Assembly (NCBI RefSeq): GCF_002906155.1
Contig: NZ_MUJK01000002.1
Span: 186,001-250,000 of the forward strand
From: Pseudomonas laurylsulfativorans
GTDB lineage: Bacteria; Pseudomonadota; Gammaproteobacteria; Pseudomonadales; Pseudomonadaceae
DNA length: 64,000 nt
Direction: 5' to 3'
This document shows, piece by piece, positions 21,787-32,148 of this stretch. The translations under genes were made by a program, and so were the position numbers. Numbering within the stretch: the stretch's first letter is position 1; each line of letters starts with the position of its first letter. Under the pieces are notes generated by a model. The model saw only the letters and a program-made list of their open reading frames with translations, did not search any database and had not been told where the DNA came from.

Positions 21787-22890
21787 ATGCCCGTAAAAGC
21801 CCTGTTCAAACCGTTCCACCTCGGCACCCTTGAACTGCCGACCCGCGTCGTCATGGCGCCGATGACCCGCTCCTTTTCCCCGGGCGGCGTTCCAAATTCC
21901 AAAGTGATTGAGTACTACCGTCGCCGCGCCGCAGCGGGCGTTGGCCTGATCATCACCGAAGGCACCACCGTCGGTCACAAGGCTTCCAACGGCTACCCGA
22001 GCGTTCCGCATTTCTACGGTGAAGCGGCCTTGGCCGGCTGGAAGAAAGTCGTCGACGCCGTTCACGCCGAAGGCGGCAAGATCGTTCCGCAGCTGTGGCA
22101 CGTGGGCAGCGTGCGCCGTATCGGCACCGAGCCGGACGCCAGCGTGCCGGGGTATGGCCCGTCGGAGAAAATCAAGGAAGGTCAGGTCGTGGTGCACGGT
22201 ATGACCAAACAGGATATCCAGGACGTGATCGCCGCGTTCGCCCAGGCCGCCAAGGATGCCCAGAGCATCGGCATGGACGGCGTGGAAATCCACGGTGCCC
22301 ACGGTTACCTGATCGACCAGTTCTTCTGGGAAGGCAGCAACCAGCGTACCGATGAATACGGCGGCAGCCTGGCCAACCGTTCGCGCTTCGCCATTGAATT
22401 GATTCAGGCCGTACGTGCCGCGGTCGGCGAAGGTTTCCCGATCATCTTCCGTTTCTCCCAGTGGAAGCAGCAGGACTACACCGCACGCCTGGTGCAAACC
22501 CCGCAAGCCTTGGGCGAGTTCCTCAAGCCGTTGGCCGACGCAGGCGTGGATATTTTCCACTGCTCGACCCGCCGCTTCTGGGAGCCGGAGTTCGACGCTT
22601 CCGAGTTGAACCTGGCAGGCTGGACCCGCCAACTCACCGGCAAGCCGACCATCACCGTGGGCAGTGTCGGTCTGGATGGCGAGTTCCTGCAGTTCATGGT
22701 CAACACCGACAAGGTCGCACAACCGGCCAGCCTGGAAAAACTGCTGGAGCGCCTGAACAACGACGAGTTCGACCTGGTGGCGGTTGGTCGTGCCTTGCTG
22801 GTGGACCCGGACTGGGCGCAGAAAGTGCGTGATGGCCGTGAAGAGGACATTCTGCCGTTCAGCCGTGAGGCGTTGATGACGCTGGTTTAA
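21787..22890 (+). CDS. Old Yellow Enzyme family NADH:flavin oxidoreductase
   Basis: FMN-dependent alkene/nitro-ester reductase family, 367 residues from ATG 21787 (MPVKALFKPF). The TIM-barrel features are VVMAPMTRSF near 22-31, QLWHVGS near 101-107, VEIHGAHGYLIDQFFW near 168-183 and the N-(Q)-R-T-D-x-Y-G-G-S block near 188-197. The substrate is not indicated; XenA/NemA-type xenobiotic reductases and OPR-like enzymes are the nearest classes. A few bases upstream there is a second possible start at 21775 without better support. Confidence 0.9.
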   Translation: MPVKALFKPFHLGTLELPTRVVMAPMTRSFSPGGVPNSKVIEYYRRRAAAGVGLIITEGTTVGHKASNGYPSVPHFYGEAALAGWKKVVDAVHAEGGKIVPQLWHVGSVRRIGTEPDASVPGYGPSEKIKEGQVVVHGMTKQDIQDVIAAFAQAAKDAQSIGMDGVEIHGAHGYLIDQFFWEGSNQRTDEYGGSLANRSRFAIELIQAVRAAVGEGFPIIFRFSQWKQQDYTARLVQTPQALGEFLKPLADAGVDIFHCSTRRFWEPEFDASELNLAGWTRQLTGKPTITVGSVGLDGEFLQFMVNTDKVAQPASLEKLLERLNNDEFDLVAVGRALLVDPDWAQKVRDGREEDILPFSREALMTLV

Positions 22891-22908
22891 GCGGCGTCCG
22901 GACTGACG

Positions 22909-22977
22909 CTATCGCTGGCAAGCCAGCTCCTACAGGGACCGCACAAATCCTGTAGGAGCCGGCTTGCTGGCGATCGC
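22909..22977. repeat. REP inverted pair, GCTGGCAAGCCAGC type
   Basis: ATCGCTGGCAAGCCAGCTCC and GGAGCCGGCTTGCTGGCGAT lie in inverted order with a spacer of about 22 bases, between the converging oxidoreductase and glycosyltransferase genes. Confidence 0.88.
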
Positions 22978-22998
22978 AATCTCAAAAACACCAAGGAT

Positions 22999-24174
22999 TC
23001 AGGGGACGGTCGGCGCATTCGGCACCACCATCTCCCCGGCACACGCTCCGCGCAACTGTCCCTCGAATTGCTCGATGATCGTCGCCCAACCCTGGCGACT
23101 GGCATGCTGGCGCGCATTGAGCCGCACATTGCGCAAGGCCTCCCTGTCCTCCAGCAGCCATGCCGCTGCATCGCAGAACGCGTCTTCATCTCCCGGCATC
23201 GCCAGCACACCGTTGTAGCCATGACGTATATGCTGGGCGGCCGCCGCCTGATCGTAGGCGACCACGCCGAGTCCCGAGGCGAGTGCTTCAAGCACCACAT
23301 TGCCAAAGGTTTCGGTCAGGCTCGGAAACAGAAACACATCGCCTGATGCGTAGTGACACGCCAGGGCTTCACCCCGTTGGGTGCCGCAGAAAATCGCCTC
23401 GGGCATTTCCTTTTCCAGTTCCTGGCGCTGCGGACCATCGCCGACCACGATCAGTTTCAGCGTGCGCTGGGGATAACTTGCCTTGAGGATATTGAAGGTG
23501 CGCTTGAGCAGGCCGAGGTTTTTTTCCGGAGCCAGGCGTCCGACATGGATGACGGCGATGTCTTCCTCGGCCAGTCCCCATTGCTCGCGCAAGGCATTCA
23601 AGCGTTTGGCCGGGTGAAACAGTTCGCTGTCGACGCCTCGGGACAGCAATGCCAACCGTTCGAAATGCCGCCGCTCCAACTCCATGCGCTGGCTTACGCT
23701 GGGCACCAGGGTCATGGTCGAGCGGTTGTGGAACCAGCGCAGGTAGTGGGTCAGCAGGCGCGTGAGCAAACCAAGCCCGTACTGGTTGGAGTACTGCTGG
23801 AAGTTGGTGTGGAAACCACTGACCACGGAAATCCCCAGCCGCCGTGCCGCACGCAAGGCGGACAGTCCCAGCGGCCCTTCGGTGGCGATATAGAGCACGT
23901 CCGGGCGATGACGCGTCCAGCGTCGTAGCAGCTTGTGCATCGAGGATTGACCCCATTGCAGGCCGGGATAGCCCGGTAGCGGCCAGCCGCGGCACAGCAG
24001 CAATTCATCGTCACTGCCCAACTGCTGGTCGCAGCCCTGACGCGGTCGCACCAGTTCCACCTGATGTCCGCGCGCGCGCAATCCGTCGCACAAGCGACCC
24101 AGGGTATTGGCCACGCCGTTGATTTCCGGTGGGAAGGTTTCGGTGATCAGGGTGATATGCAGAGCTGTCGTCAT
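22999..24174 (-). CDS. Family 4-type glycosyltransferase
   Basis: GT-B fold glycosyltransferase, 391 residues from ATG 24174 (MTTALHITLITETFPPEING). The N-terminal acceptor domain shows ETFPPEINGVANTLGRL near 10-26. The C-terminal nucleotide-sugar domain shows HVGRLAPEKNLGLL near 208-221 and FLFPSLTETFGNVVLEALASGLGVV near 286-310, where the E-x7-E pair is typical. It resembles the MgtA/mannosyltransferase-like group that glycosylates membrane lipids; the sugar and lipid are not determined. cysZ is the next gene in the same direction, upstream. Confidence 0.87.
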   Translation of the reverse strand: MTTALHITLITETFPPEINGVANTLGRLCDGLRARGHQVELVRPRQGCDQQLGSDDELLLCRGWPLPGYPGLQWGQSSMHKLLRRWTRHRPDVLYIATEGPLGLSALRAARRLGISVVSGFHTNFQQYSNQYGLGLLTRLLTHYLRWFHNRSTMTLVPSVSQRMELERRHFERLALLSRGVDSELFHPAKRLNALREQWGLAEEDIAVIHVGRLAPEKNLGLLKRTFNILKASYPQRTLKLIVVGDGPQRQELEKEMPEAIFCGTQRGEALACHYASGDVFLFPSLTETFGNVVLEALASGLGVVAYDQAAAAQHIRHGYNGVLAMPGDEDAFCDAAAWLLEDREALRNVRLNARQHASRQGWATIIEQFEGQLRGACAGEMVVPNAPTVP

Positions 24175-24255
24175 GACCCCAGTGTCGACTGGGGCCATGT
24201 CGTCAGTGTGACGTTGGGATGATGGATTTGTGACCGAGGTGTCGGTGGCGATGGC

Positions 24256-25008
24256 TCAGCGCTGGGTCACCAGGTTTTCCGCGCCACGTTCACGCACCCA
24301 GAACAGTGTCGCGCCAGCCACGGCCGCTGGCATCATCAGGATGTTGACCACCGGGATCAACAGCACCAGATACACGCTACCGCCAAAACTCATGCTCTGC
24401 CAGCGCTTCTGCCGCAGCCAGGCGAGCATCTCGTTCCAGCCCAGCTTGTGGTTGTCCGCCGGGTAGTCGATGTACTGGATTGCCATCATCCACACCCCGA
24501 ACAACAGCCACAGTGGTGCGGCGATGATGTTCACCACCGGGATGAATGAGAGGATGAACAACCCGATCGCCCGGGGCAGAAAGTAACCGAGCTTGCGCAT
24601 TTCCCGGGCAAGGGTGCGCGGGATCATTGCAATCAGTTCACCCCAGCTAAAGGCTGGAAAATCATCGGTGCCGCGCACCACCACTTCGACTTTTTCCGCG
24701 AGGAAACCGTTGAATGGCGCGGCAATGACGTTGGCGAGCATGGTGAAGGTGAAGAACACCATCAGCACGACGAGCACCACGAACAGTGGCCAGAGGATGT
24801 AGCTGAGAAAACTCAGCCAGTCGGGCAGGGACGGCATCAGCGTGTCGACCCACAGGCTGAATTGATGGCCGGCCAGGTAGATCAATCCGACGAACAGCAC
24901 CAGGTTGATCGCCAGCGGCAGCAACACAAACAAACGCAGGCTGGGGCTCAGCACCAACTTGAGACCTTCGCGCAGGTATTGCGGGCCGGACAGAACAGGG
25001 GCAGGCAT
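24256..25008 (-). CDS. cysZ: Sulfate transporter CysZ (EI24 family)
   Basis: Inner-membrane protein of the EI24/CysZ family, 250 residues, which supports sulfate uptake for cysteine synthesis. Four to six hydrophobic segments are visible (about 26-48, 70-92, 140-175, 205-230). The [10 protein letters not shown] region near 98-107 and the central [11 protein letters not shown] near 180-190 are typical. No other cys gene is adjacent, but cysD and cysNC are in the same window. Confidence 0.88.
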   Translation of the reverse strand: MPAPVLSGPQYLREGLKLVLSPSLRLFVLLPLAINLVLFVGLIYLAGHQFSLWVDTLMPSLPDWLSFLSYILWPLFVVLVVLMVFFTFTMLANVIAAPFNGFLAEKVEVVVRGTDDFPAFSWGELIAMIPRTLAREMRKLGYFLPRAIGLFILSFIPVVNIIAAPLWLLFGVWMMAIQYIDYPADNHKLGWNEMLAWLRQKRWQSMSFGGSVYLVLLIPVVNILMMPAAVAGATLFWVRERGAENLVTQR

Positions 25009-26280
<1,272 letters not shown>

Positions 26281-26301
26281 TTCTGCTGTTGTTGAAATAA
26301 G

Positions 26302-26325
26302 AAAACCGGCTTTGGCCGGTTTTTT
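26302..26325 (+). terminator. Intrinsic terminator after trxB
   Basis: AAAACCGGC and GCCGGTTTT form the stem around a TTTG loop and are followed by T. The A-run on the other side allows use on both strands, serving the converging aminotransferase gene too. Confidence 0.9.
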
Positions 26326-26363
26326 CATGGGCAACATAAAACAGACCTGTAGGAGCCGGGTTT

Positions 26364-27614
26364 TCAGGTCAGTTTTGCAAGGCAGGCTTCAATAATGTCC
26401 AGGCCTTCCTCCAGTACTGACGCCTCGGTGGTCAGCGGCGCCAGCAGCCGGATGATGTGCCGCGACTTGCCGCTGGGCATCAACAGCAAACCTGCCTCCC
26501 GCGCCAGGGCCAGCAGTTGCGTCAACTGCGCGGCTGCGGGTGCGCCGTCGGCGTTGAGCAGCTCAATGCCGCGCATCGCGCCAATACCGGTCAGGCGACC
26601 GAGGTAGGGAGAGAGGTTGCGTTCACGCCAGGATTGGTAACGACTGACAATCGCCTCTTCCTGCTGCGTGCCCCACGCTTGCAGGTTGGAGTCGGTCATT
26701 TCGTCCAGCGTCGCCAATGCCGCTGCGCAAGCGATGGGGTTGCCGGAATAGGTGCCGCCCAGTCCGCCCTTGGGCAAGTTGTCGAGCAGCGACTTGCGCC
26801 CCACCACCGCCCCGAGCGGCACGCCGCCGGCAATGCTTTTGCCGAGCAGGATCAGGTCCGGTTCTATGCCCAGCCGCGAGAACGCGAAGCGCTGGCCGGT
26901 ACGGCCGAAACCGGACTGGATTTCATCGGCGATCAGCACAATGCCCTTTTCGTCGCAAAACCTGCGCAGCGCCTGGGCGAACTCCACGTCCATGGCCAGG
27001 AAACCCGCTTCGCCCTGCACCGGTTCGACGATGAAGCAAGCCACGTCCTCGACGTCGATTTCAACGCTGAACAACCGCTCCATGGCCTTCAATGCTTCAG
27101 CGCAGGTCACGCCGTTGTCGGCGCTGGGGAAGGGCAAGTGATACACCGGCCCCGGCAGCACGCCGACTTTTTGTTTGTAGGGGGCGACTTTGCCGTTGAG
27201 GTTTAGCGTGGCCAAGGTGCGGCCGTGGAAGGCACCATCAAAGGCGATCACAGCAGTGCGTCCGGTCGCGCCACGGACGATCTTCAGCGCATTCTCAGCC
27301 GCTTCGGCGCCGCTGTTGGTGAGCATGCCGCTGACCGGATAGTCGACCGGGATGAACGCACTGAGGCGGTCCATCAAGGCGAGGTAGGGTGTATGGGGCG
27401 CGGCGTTGAATGCGTAATGGGTCAGCCGTGTGGCTTGTTCGCGAATGGCTTCGACGATACGCGGGTGGCAATGGCCGAGGTTCAGCACGCCTATGCCGCC
27501 GACAAAGTCGATATAGCGTTTGCCATCGGTGTCCCACACCTCGGCATTCTTGCCGTGGCTGAGGGTGACAGGGTGAACGATATTGATCGACTGACTGATG
27601 GTTTCGCTGCGCAT
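26364..27614 (-). CDS. Class III aminotransferase, GabT-like
   Basis: PLP-dependent omega-amino acid transaminase, 416 residues. Motifs include NSGAEAAENALKIVRG near 100-115, the cofactor aspartate Asp230 in IADEIQSGFGRTG and the Schiff-base lysine Lys259 in LLGKSIAGGVPLG. Family members accept 4-aminobutyrate or 5-aminovalerate; a 2-aminoadipate transaminase of lysine breakdown in P. putida is another possibility. No gabD or other pathway gene is adjacent, so the substrate is open. Confidence 0.9.
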   Translation of the reverse strand: MRSETISQSINIVHPVTLSHGKNAEVWDTDGKRYIDFVGGIGVLNLGHCHPRIVEAIREQATRLTHYAFNAAPHTPYLALMDRLSAFIPVDYPVSGMLTNSGAEAAENALKIVRGATGRTAVIAFDGAFHGRTLATLNLNGKVAPYKQKVGVLPGPVYHLPFPSADNGVTCAEALKAMERLFSVEIDVEDVACFIVEPVQGEAGFLAMDVEFAQALRRFCDEKGIVLIADEIQSGFGRTGQRFAFSRLGIEPDLILLGKSIAGGVPLGAVVGRKSLLDNLPKGGLGGTYSGNPIACAAALATLDEMTDSNLQAWGTQQEEAIVSRYQSWRERNLSPYLGRLTGIGAMRGIELLNADGAPAAAQLTQLLALAREAGLLLMPSGKSRHIIRLLAPLTTEASVLEEGLDIIEACLAKLT

Positions 27615-27733
27615 GGATAACCGACTCGGAAGAAGGAGGACTTCTTTTTATCTAAGCCGTGAGCGGTGGTACGCGGCAAACGAAATAAAGTGGCGGGGTC
27701 AATCTTAAAAGTCTGGATGTGCTGTGGAACACT

Positions 27734-27834
27734 TGTAGGAGCGAGCTTGCTCGCGATGGAGGTGAACGATAACGCGTAAAACCAGATACCCACCTGTGTT
27801 CTCGGGTTTTTCGCGAGCGAGCTCGCTCCTACAG
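27734..27834. repeat. REP inverted pair between HopJ-like and aminotransferase genes
   Basis: TGTAGGAGCGAGCTTGCTCG and CGAGCGAGCTCGCTCCTACA flank a spacer with AACGATAACG. Confidence 0.9.
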
Positions 27835-27842
27835 TACAGCGG

Positions 27843-28181
27843 TTAGCGGCGCGTCAGCGGCTGTTGCGCGAACTTCACACCGGCCAGGCCATGGGCAATC
27901 AACGCGCGGATATTGCCGTGATCGCTGCCTTCAGGCGTCGCCAGCACCGAGCGGTAATGCTCGCCGAACGCCAGCAGGGCTTCTTCATCGCTCAAGCCTT
28001 CGAGCAACGCCAGACCCAGGGTCTTGCACGAGCCTTCGTTCTGCCCGGCCGCGTTTTCCACACCACCATTGTTGAAAGCCTGAGGCTGGTAGTCGTAACC
28101 GGCGGCGATGAACGCCAGGGTATCGGCGAAGGCGTGTTCGCCGCTGTTGAGGCTGGTGCGCAGGGTGTTCAAATCACTCAT
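27843..28181 (-). CDS. HopJ-type family protein
   Basis: A 112-residue protein of the HopJ type III effector family, which is widespread in Pseudomonas and other bacteria without a secretion system nearby, so an effector role is doubtful here. Typical elements are FADTLAFIAAGYDYQPQAF near 18-36 and NEGSCKTLGLALL near 48-60. It overlaps the DUF1244 gene by eight bases and is last in the folM-folE-folX-DUF1244-hopJ direction. Confidence 0.9.
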   Translation of the reverse strand: MSDLNTLRTSLNSGEHAFADTLAFIAAGYDYQPQAFNNGGVENAAGQNEGSCKTLGLALLEGLSDEEALLAFGEHYRSVLATPEGSDHGNIRALIAHGLAGVKFAQQPLTRR

Positions 28182-28470
28182 TGGGTTTTCCTTTGGCGAA
28201 CGCCGCCTGTTGTTCGGCGTTGGCTTCTTGCTGATATTGGGCTTTCCACTCGGCGTACGGCATGCCGTAAACCACTTCGCGGGCTTCGTCGAGGCTGACC
28301 TCGATCTGGCGTTCGTCAGCCGCCGCCTTGTACCACTTGGACAGGCAGTTGCGGCAAAAACCCGAGAGGTTCATCAGGTCGATGTTCTGCACATCCTTGC
28401 GGCTGTCCAGGTGGGCCACCAGCCGGCGAAAGGCGGCGGCTTCGAGTTCCAGGCGTTGTTGATCGGTCAT
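28174..28470 (-). CDS. DUF1244 family protein
   Basis: A 98-residue conserved cytoplasmic protein of unknown function. The core is RKDVQNIDLMNLSGFCRNCLSKWY near 24-47, a CxxC pair that may bind metal, followed by VVYGMPYAEWKAQYQ. It overlaps the HopJ-like gene, and the pair is commonly found together in Pseudomonas. Confidence 0.9.
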   Translation of the reverse strand: MTDQQRLELEAAAFRRLVAHLDSRKDVQNIDLMNLSGFCRNCLSKWYKAAADERQIEVSLDEAREVVYGMPYAEWKAQYQQEANAEQQAAFAKGKPNE

Positions 28471-28484
28471 GGCGGTCTCTGCGA

Positions 28485-28566
28485 GACAGCTTCGAGCGGC
28501 ACGCTTGAAGCTGCAAGTTGGATGGCGGTGGCTACAAGTTTACAGCTTGGCGCTTGTGGCTTGAAG
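28485..28566. repeat. Degenerate CTTGAAGCTGCAAG-type repeats
   Basis: Several imperfect copies of CTTGAAGCT, CAAGTTGG and ACAGCTTGGC in alternating orientation fill the gap between the DUF1244 gene and folX. This is a different repeat family from the REP pairs elsewhere in the window. Confidence 0.55.
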
Positions 28567-28938
28567 CTAGCGGCTCGCGGCAAGCGTAATCGACACCGAC
28601 TCGGCGAATCGCAGCGCGTGGGGTTTGTCGACCTCGACCTCGGCGTAGAGCACCGATGCATTGGCCATCACCAGGTCGAGAATTTCCTGGGTCAGGCGTT
28701 CGAGCAGCGCAAAGCGGTTGCCTTCCACATGGGCGATGATCGCCTTGGTAATGGTCCGGTAGTTCAACGCGTGATCGATGTCGTTGTCCCGGACCGCTTC
28801 CTGGGCTGCATACAGAATGGTCAGGTTGATCAACACATCCTGCTTGTTGAGGATTTCATCTTCATTGATGCCAATGAAGGTACGCAGACACAGGTCTTTG
28901 ACCCGGATGCGTGCCATGCCTGGTTGAAGTTGTGGCAT
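28567..28938 (-). CDS. folX: Dihydroneopterin triphosphate 2'-epimerase FolX
   Basis: Converts dihydroneopterin triphosphate to dihydromonapterin triphosphate on the way to tetrahydromonapterin. The start at 28938 ([10 protein letters not shown]) gives 123 residues, the usual size; the longer open frame runs back into folE. The FolB/FolX fold is shown by [19 protein letters not shown] near 10-28 and the central [15 protein letters not shown] near 52-66. It lies two bases after folE. Confidence 0.92.
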   Translation of the reverse strand: MPQLQPGMARIRVKDLCLRTFIGINEDEILNKQDVLINLTILYAAQEAVRDNDIDHALNYRTITKAIIAHVEGNRFALLERLTQEILDLVMANASVLYAEVEVDKPHALRFAESVSITLAASR

Positions 28939-28940
28939 TG

Positions 28941-29501
28941 CTACTTGCTCCGTCCAATCAATTGCAGGAACTCCTGGCGGGTGTTGCTCGACTCGCGGAA
29001 GGCGCCGAGCATCACCGAGGTGTTCATGGTCGAATTCTGTTTTTCGACGCCGCGCATCATCATGCACATGTGCTGCGCTTCGATGACCACTGCGACGCCG
29101 GCCGCGCCGGTCACCTGTTGCACGGCGTCGGCGATTTGCCGGGTGAGGTTTTCCTGGATTTGCAGGCGTCGGGCGAACATGTCCACCAGCCGCGCAATCT
29201 TCGACAGGCCCAGCACCTTGCCGGTTGGAATGTAAGCCACATGCGCCTTGCCGATGAAGGGCAGGATGTGGTGTTCGCAAAGCGAGTACAACTCGATGTT
29301 GTCGACGATCACCATTTCATCGTTGTCGGAGGCGAACAGCGCGCCATTGACGATGTCTTCGACACTCTGCTCGTAACCATGGCAAAGGTACTGCATGGCT
29401 TTGGCCGCGCGCATCGGCGTATCGAGCAAACCTTCGCGGTCGGGGTTTTCGCCGAGGCCGATGAGGATTTCTCGATAATTCTGGGGCAGGGATAACGTCA
29501 T
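28941..29501 (-). CDS. folE: GTP cyclohydrolase I FolE
   Basis: Zinc enzyme that converts GTP to dihydroneopterin triphosphate. The 186-residue protein shows the zinc-binding motif CEHHILPF near 75-82, [13 protein letters not shown] near 95-107 and the second zinc cysteine in [10 protein letters not shown] near 143-152. Between folX and folM, it would feed tetrahydromonapterin synthesis more than folate; P. putida is known to have more than one folE. Confidence 0.95.
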   Translation of the reverse strand: MTLSLPQNYREILIGLGENPDREGLLDTPMRAAKAMQYLCHGYEQSVEDIVNGALFASDNDEMVIVDNIELYSLCEHHILPFIGKAHVAYIPTGKVLGLSKIARLVDMFARRLQIQENLTRQIADAVQQVTGAAGVAVVIEAQHMCMMMRGVEKQNSTMNTSVMLGAFRESSNTRQEFLQLIGRSK

Positions 29502-29521
29502 GGAAAATCCTCGCGGGACAC

Positions 29522-30232
29522 TTATTTGATGTGCCTTCCGCCGTTGACGGTCAGGGTGGTGCCGGTGACATACGGGTTGTCGAGCAGATAGCGCAGGCTC
29601 TGGTAGATCACTTCGCTGCCGGGCTCGATGCCCAGCGCGGACTTGGCCAGCGCCTTGGCGCGGTAGGTCGCGTCGTCTTCAGGGTTGAACAGTAGCAGGG
29701 CTGGCGCGATCCCGTTGACCTTGATGGCCGGCGCGTACCTGGCGGCGAAGGACAGGGTCAGGCTGTCGAGCCCGGCTTTGCTGGCGCAATAGCCGATGTG
29801 CTTGCTGCTGCCCTTGCGGGTCACGTCATCGCTGATGTGCACGATGTCGGCGGGGCTTGAGCGTTGCAACAGGTCGGCGCAATGCAGGTTGATCAGGTAG
29901 GGCGCCAGCATGTGCACGCTGAACATGCGGGTGAATGCGGCGGCGTCGGTGTCCGGTGTTTCGGCCAGCCATTCGGAGGCGTTGTGGACAATCGCCCGCA
30001 AACAGTCGGTGTGGGTTTTCAGTTCGCTGATGAAAGCCAGGATCCCGGCCTCGCTGGCGAAGTCCGCGAACACCGCGGTGGCTCCCTGGTCGCGCAGGGC
30101 TTGAACGCCGGGACGCTCGCTGCGGTAACTGAAAATCACGCGATGGCCATCTTCCAGCAATCGCCGGGCACAGTGCAGACCGACACGCTGTCCGGCGCCG
30201 GTAATGAGGACTGGGGGGGCGGAAGAGGTCAT
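29522..30232 (-). CDS. folM: Dihydromonapterin reductase FolM
   Basis: SDR-family reductase that makes tetrahydromonapterin, the cofactor of phenylalanine hydroxylase in Pseudomonas. The start at 30232 ([10 protein letters not shown]) gives 236 residues. The NADPH motif is [13 protein letters not shown] near 9-21; the TGxxxRxG variant is characteristic of FolM/PTR1. The catalytic [11 protein letters not shown] is near 145-155. It begins the folM-folE-folX series and is preceded by a REP pair. Confidence 0.92.
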   Translation of the reverse strand: MTSSAPPVLITGAGQRVGLHCARRLLEDGHRVIFSYRSERPGVQALRDQGATAVFADFASEAGILAFISELKTHTDCLRAIVHNASEWLAETPDTDAAAFTRMFSVHMLAPYLINLHCADLLQRSSPADIVHISDDVTRKGSSKHIGYCASKAGLDSLTLSFAARYAPAIKVNGIAPALLLFNPEDDATYRAKALAKSALGIEPGSEVIYQSLRYLLDNPYVTGTTLTVNGGRHIK

Positions 30233-30306
30233 GAAGGGCTCGCGTCGCGGTGAGAGCAAAACTATACCAGCGACGGGAGCGCTCTATCTATTGCGAAGGA
30301 CACAAC

Positions 30307-30396
30307 TGTGGGAGCGAGCTTGCTCGCGATTGCGGACTGTCAGACGACACATAGGTTGACTGACACGCCCTCATCGCGAGCAGGCTCGCTCCACAG
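30307..30396. repeat. REP inverted pair upstream of folM
   Basis: TGTGGGAGCGAGCTTGCTCG and CGAGCAGGCTCGCTCCACAG in inverted order lie between folM and the monooxygenase-like gene, which point the same way. Confidence 0.88.
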
Positions 30397-30402
30397 GAGG
30401 GA

Positions 30403-30972
30403 TCAAGGATTCTGAGTGGAGGGTTCGCCACGCAATGGGCGTACGGGCGTGCTGTTCAGCCAGTTGGCCAGCAGGCGGGTCGACAGTGGAATGAAGAAGT
30501 ACACCATCAACGGTGTCAGGCACAGGGTGCTGATGAACACACGGGGCAGTAGCGCCATTTCGCTCAGCAGTGGTCCCAGCACAAAGTTGAACAGCAAGGA
30601 AACCGGAAAGAACGCCAACCAGATCGCCACGGCCTGTTTCCAGCGCGGCGGGCGTTGACCGACGGCACCGAACCAACCCTCGATGCCGCTGACCCGGTGT
30701 TCCGTCGGGTGGGCGAACAGCTCGCTGCCGCGTCCGAGCCAGGCGCTACGCGAAGCGGAATGTTCCCAGGCATGCAGGGTCCGCTCGTCGGCGAAGCGGA
30801 AGATAATCTGGAATTCGTCGTCACCGGGCGGCGGTGCAAGTACGCCGGAGCCGAGGTAGCCAGGGAAGTCGGTGGCCAGTTGTTCGCCTTCGCGCAGCCA
30901 GGTCATTAGATCCTGAAAGCGACCATTGGCAACACGACGCGCGACCATCAGCGTGACGGGAGGGGTAGACAT
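30403..30972 (-). CDS. ABM-domain membrane protein
   Basis: A 189-residue protein starting at 30972 (MSTPPVTLMV). The first ~95 residues are an antibiotic-biosynthesis-monooxygenase (ABM, dimeric alpha-beta barrel) domain; the second half has two to three hydrophobic helices (about 120-185, starting AVAIWLAFFPVSLLFNF). The reaction is unknown; the family often binds haem or small aromatics. It is divergent from the MerR regulator gene and may be its target. Confidence 0.82.
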   Translation of the reverse strand: MSTPPVTLMVARRVANGRFQDLMTWLREGEQLATDFPGYLGSGVLAPPPGDDEFQIIFRFADERTLHAWEHSASRSAWLGRGSELFAHPTEHRVSGIEGWFGAVGQRPPRWKQAVAIWLAFFPVSLLFNFVLGPLLSEMALLPRVFISTLCLTPLMVYFFIPLSTRLLANWLNSTPVRPLRGEPSTQNP

Positions 30973-31185
30973 TGTGTATCTCCGTAAGGCATTTACGTCG
31001 CTCCGGATAGGAACTCCGCCAGGCGCAGCGCCGGGGTGGTGGGCTGCGACTCGAAACAAGCAAGGATTATTCCTGATTCTGCCGGTTTCGTCTTTTAGCG
31101 TTTTTCTTCGATTATGAACTTGAACCACGATGGGGCAGCGGCGTTAGAATGAGGCTTCATCTGCACATGGACGTACAACCCCTAG
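30973..31185. promoter_or_regulatory. Divergent region, ABM gene / LitR-type regulator
   Basis: This 213-base gap must hold the promoters of both genes and, by analogy with LitR/CarH loci, an operator for the regulator. I saw no clean inverted repeat of the TGTA-TACA kind, only isolated TGTGTAT at 30973 and GTACAA near 31171. The regulator has no good ribosome site. Confidence 0.4.
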
Positions 31186-32145
31186 ATGCCTGTCCTTACT
31201 GACGTTGCTTCAGTTGTTCCGCAGGCTGCCTCCCCAGAACAGGACCAGCTCTTTCCGATTCGCGAGGTGGCGCGCCTGACGGGCGTCAACCCGGTCACGC
31301 TGCGCGCATGGGAACGACGCTATGGCCTGATTGTTCCAACGCGCACCGAAAGTGGGCATCGCCTGTATTCGATGACCGATATCGAGCGTGTTCGCAGCAT
31401 TCTCGGCTGGATCCACCGCGGTGTGGCGGTCAGCAAGATCGGCAAGTTGCTGGCCAGGGCGGCCCCCCTTCAAACGCTGTCCCACATCATTCCCTACGAC
31501 CTCGTGCTGGCCGATTACGCGCAGTGGCAACAGCAGGTTCGCGTTGCCGTCAGTGCGTTTGACGAGGTTCAGTTGGAGCAAGTGTACGGGCAGATTTTTT
31601 CCAGCTATTCCCTGCCGGTGGTGTTCCAGGAAATTCTGGTGCCGGTGTGGAGGCAATTTCTGCAACGCCAGGATCAATTCGGCGGGACCAGCGAATGGAT
31701 CTTCCTTGATGGATTTCTGCGTTCGCGGGTGTTGCAACGCCTGCTGTTGATGCGCGATACCCGGCCACGGCGAGTGGTCATCAGTGCCTTGGTCGGTCAT
31801 TGCCGGGAACTTGAATTACTGATCGCCGCCCTGTTCATGAGCTCCCCGCAAATGGGGGTTCGTGTGCTGCCCATTGGTCAGCCGTTCGATGAGTTGACCC
31901 TGGTCTGTGAACGAATCAAGCCGCAGGCGCTGGTTTTGTTTTCCAACCATGTGCCCGCGGCCGAGTTGCCCCGGCGATTGAATCGCCTGGCCATGAGTCT
32001 CAATTGTCAGTTGTTGCTGGCGGGCGATGCTGCCGACCTGGCACAGGAGAGCCTGGCTGGGTCATCGATCGGTTGCCTGGGCAATGAAGGGGATGTCATG
32101 AGCCAGCGTCTGAAGCAGTTCCTGGCGGGTAGTCTGGATACTTGA
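31186..32145 (+). CDS. MerR-family regulator, class II LitR-like
   Basis: A 319-residue DNA-binding regulator. The MerR winged helix occupies about 22-92 (IREVARLTGVNPVTLRAWER, then YGL, GHRLYS). The rest (about 105-315) follows the cobalamin-binding plan of CarH/LitR light regulators. The ligands look lost: Trp155 is kept, but the W-x9-EH signature is replaced by W-x14-Glu170-Trp171, and the ExxHELG-type histidine loop reads GHCRELEL (204-211), with Arg207 at the histidine position in my alignment. P. putida has such B12-free class II LitR proteins (PplR), one of which works with a LOV protein. A short LOV gene lies 660 bases away. Confidence 0.85.
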   Translation: MPVLTDVASVVPQAASPEQDQLFPIREVARLTGVNPVTLRAWERRYGLIVPTRTESGHRLYSMTDIERVRSILGWIHRGVAVSKIGKLLARAAPLQTLSHIIPYDLVLADYAQWQQQVRVAVSAFDEVQLEQVYGQIFSSYSLPVVFQEILVPVWRQFLQRQDQFGGTSEWIFLDGFLRSRVLQRLLLMRDTRPRRVVISALVGHCRELELLIAALFMSSPQMGVRVLPIGQPFDELTLVCERIKPQALVLFSNHVPAAELPRRLNRLAMSLNCQLLLAGDAADLAQESLAGSSIGCLGNEGDVMSQRLKQFLAGSLDT

Positions 32146-32148
32146 AGT

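Noticed and set aside
27843..28181. A type III secretion effector
   Set aside because: The HopJ-like family is widespread in bacteria without effector function, and no secretion gene, Hrp box or chaperone is visible nearby.
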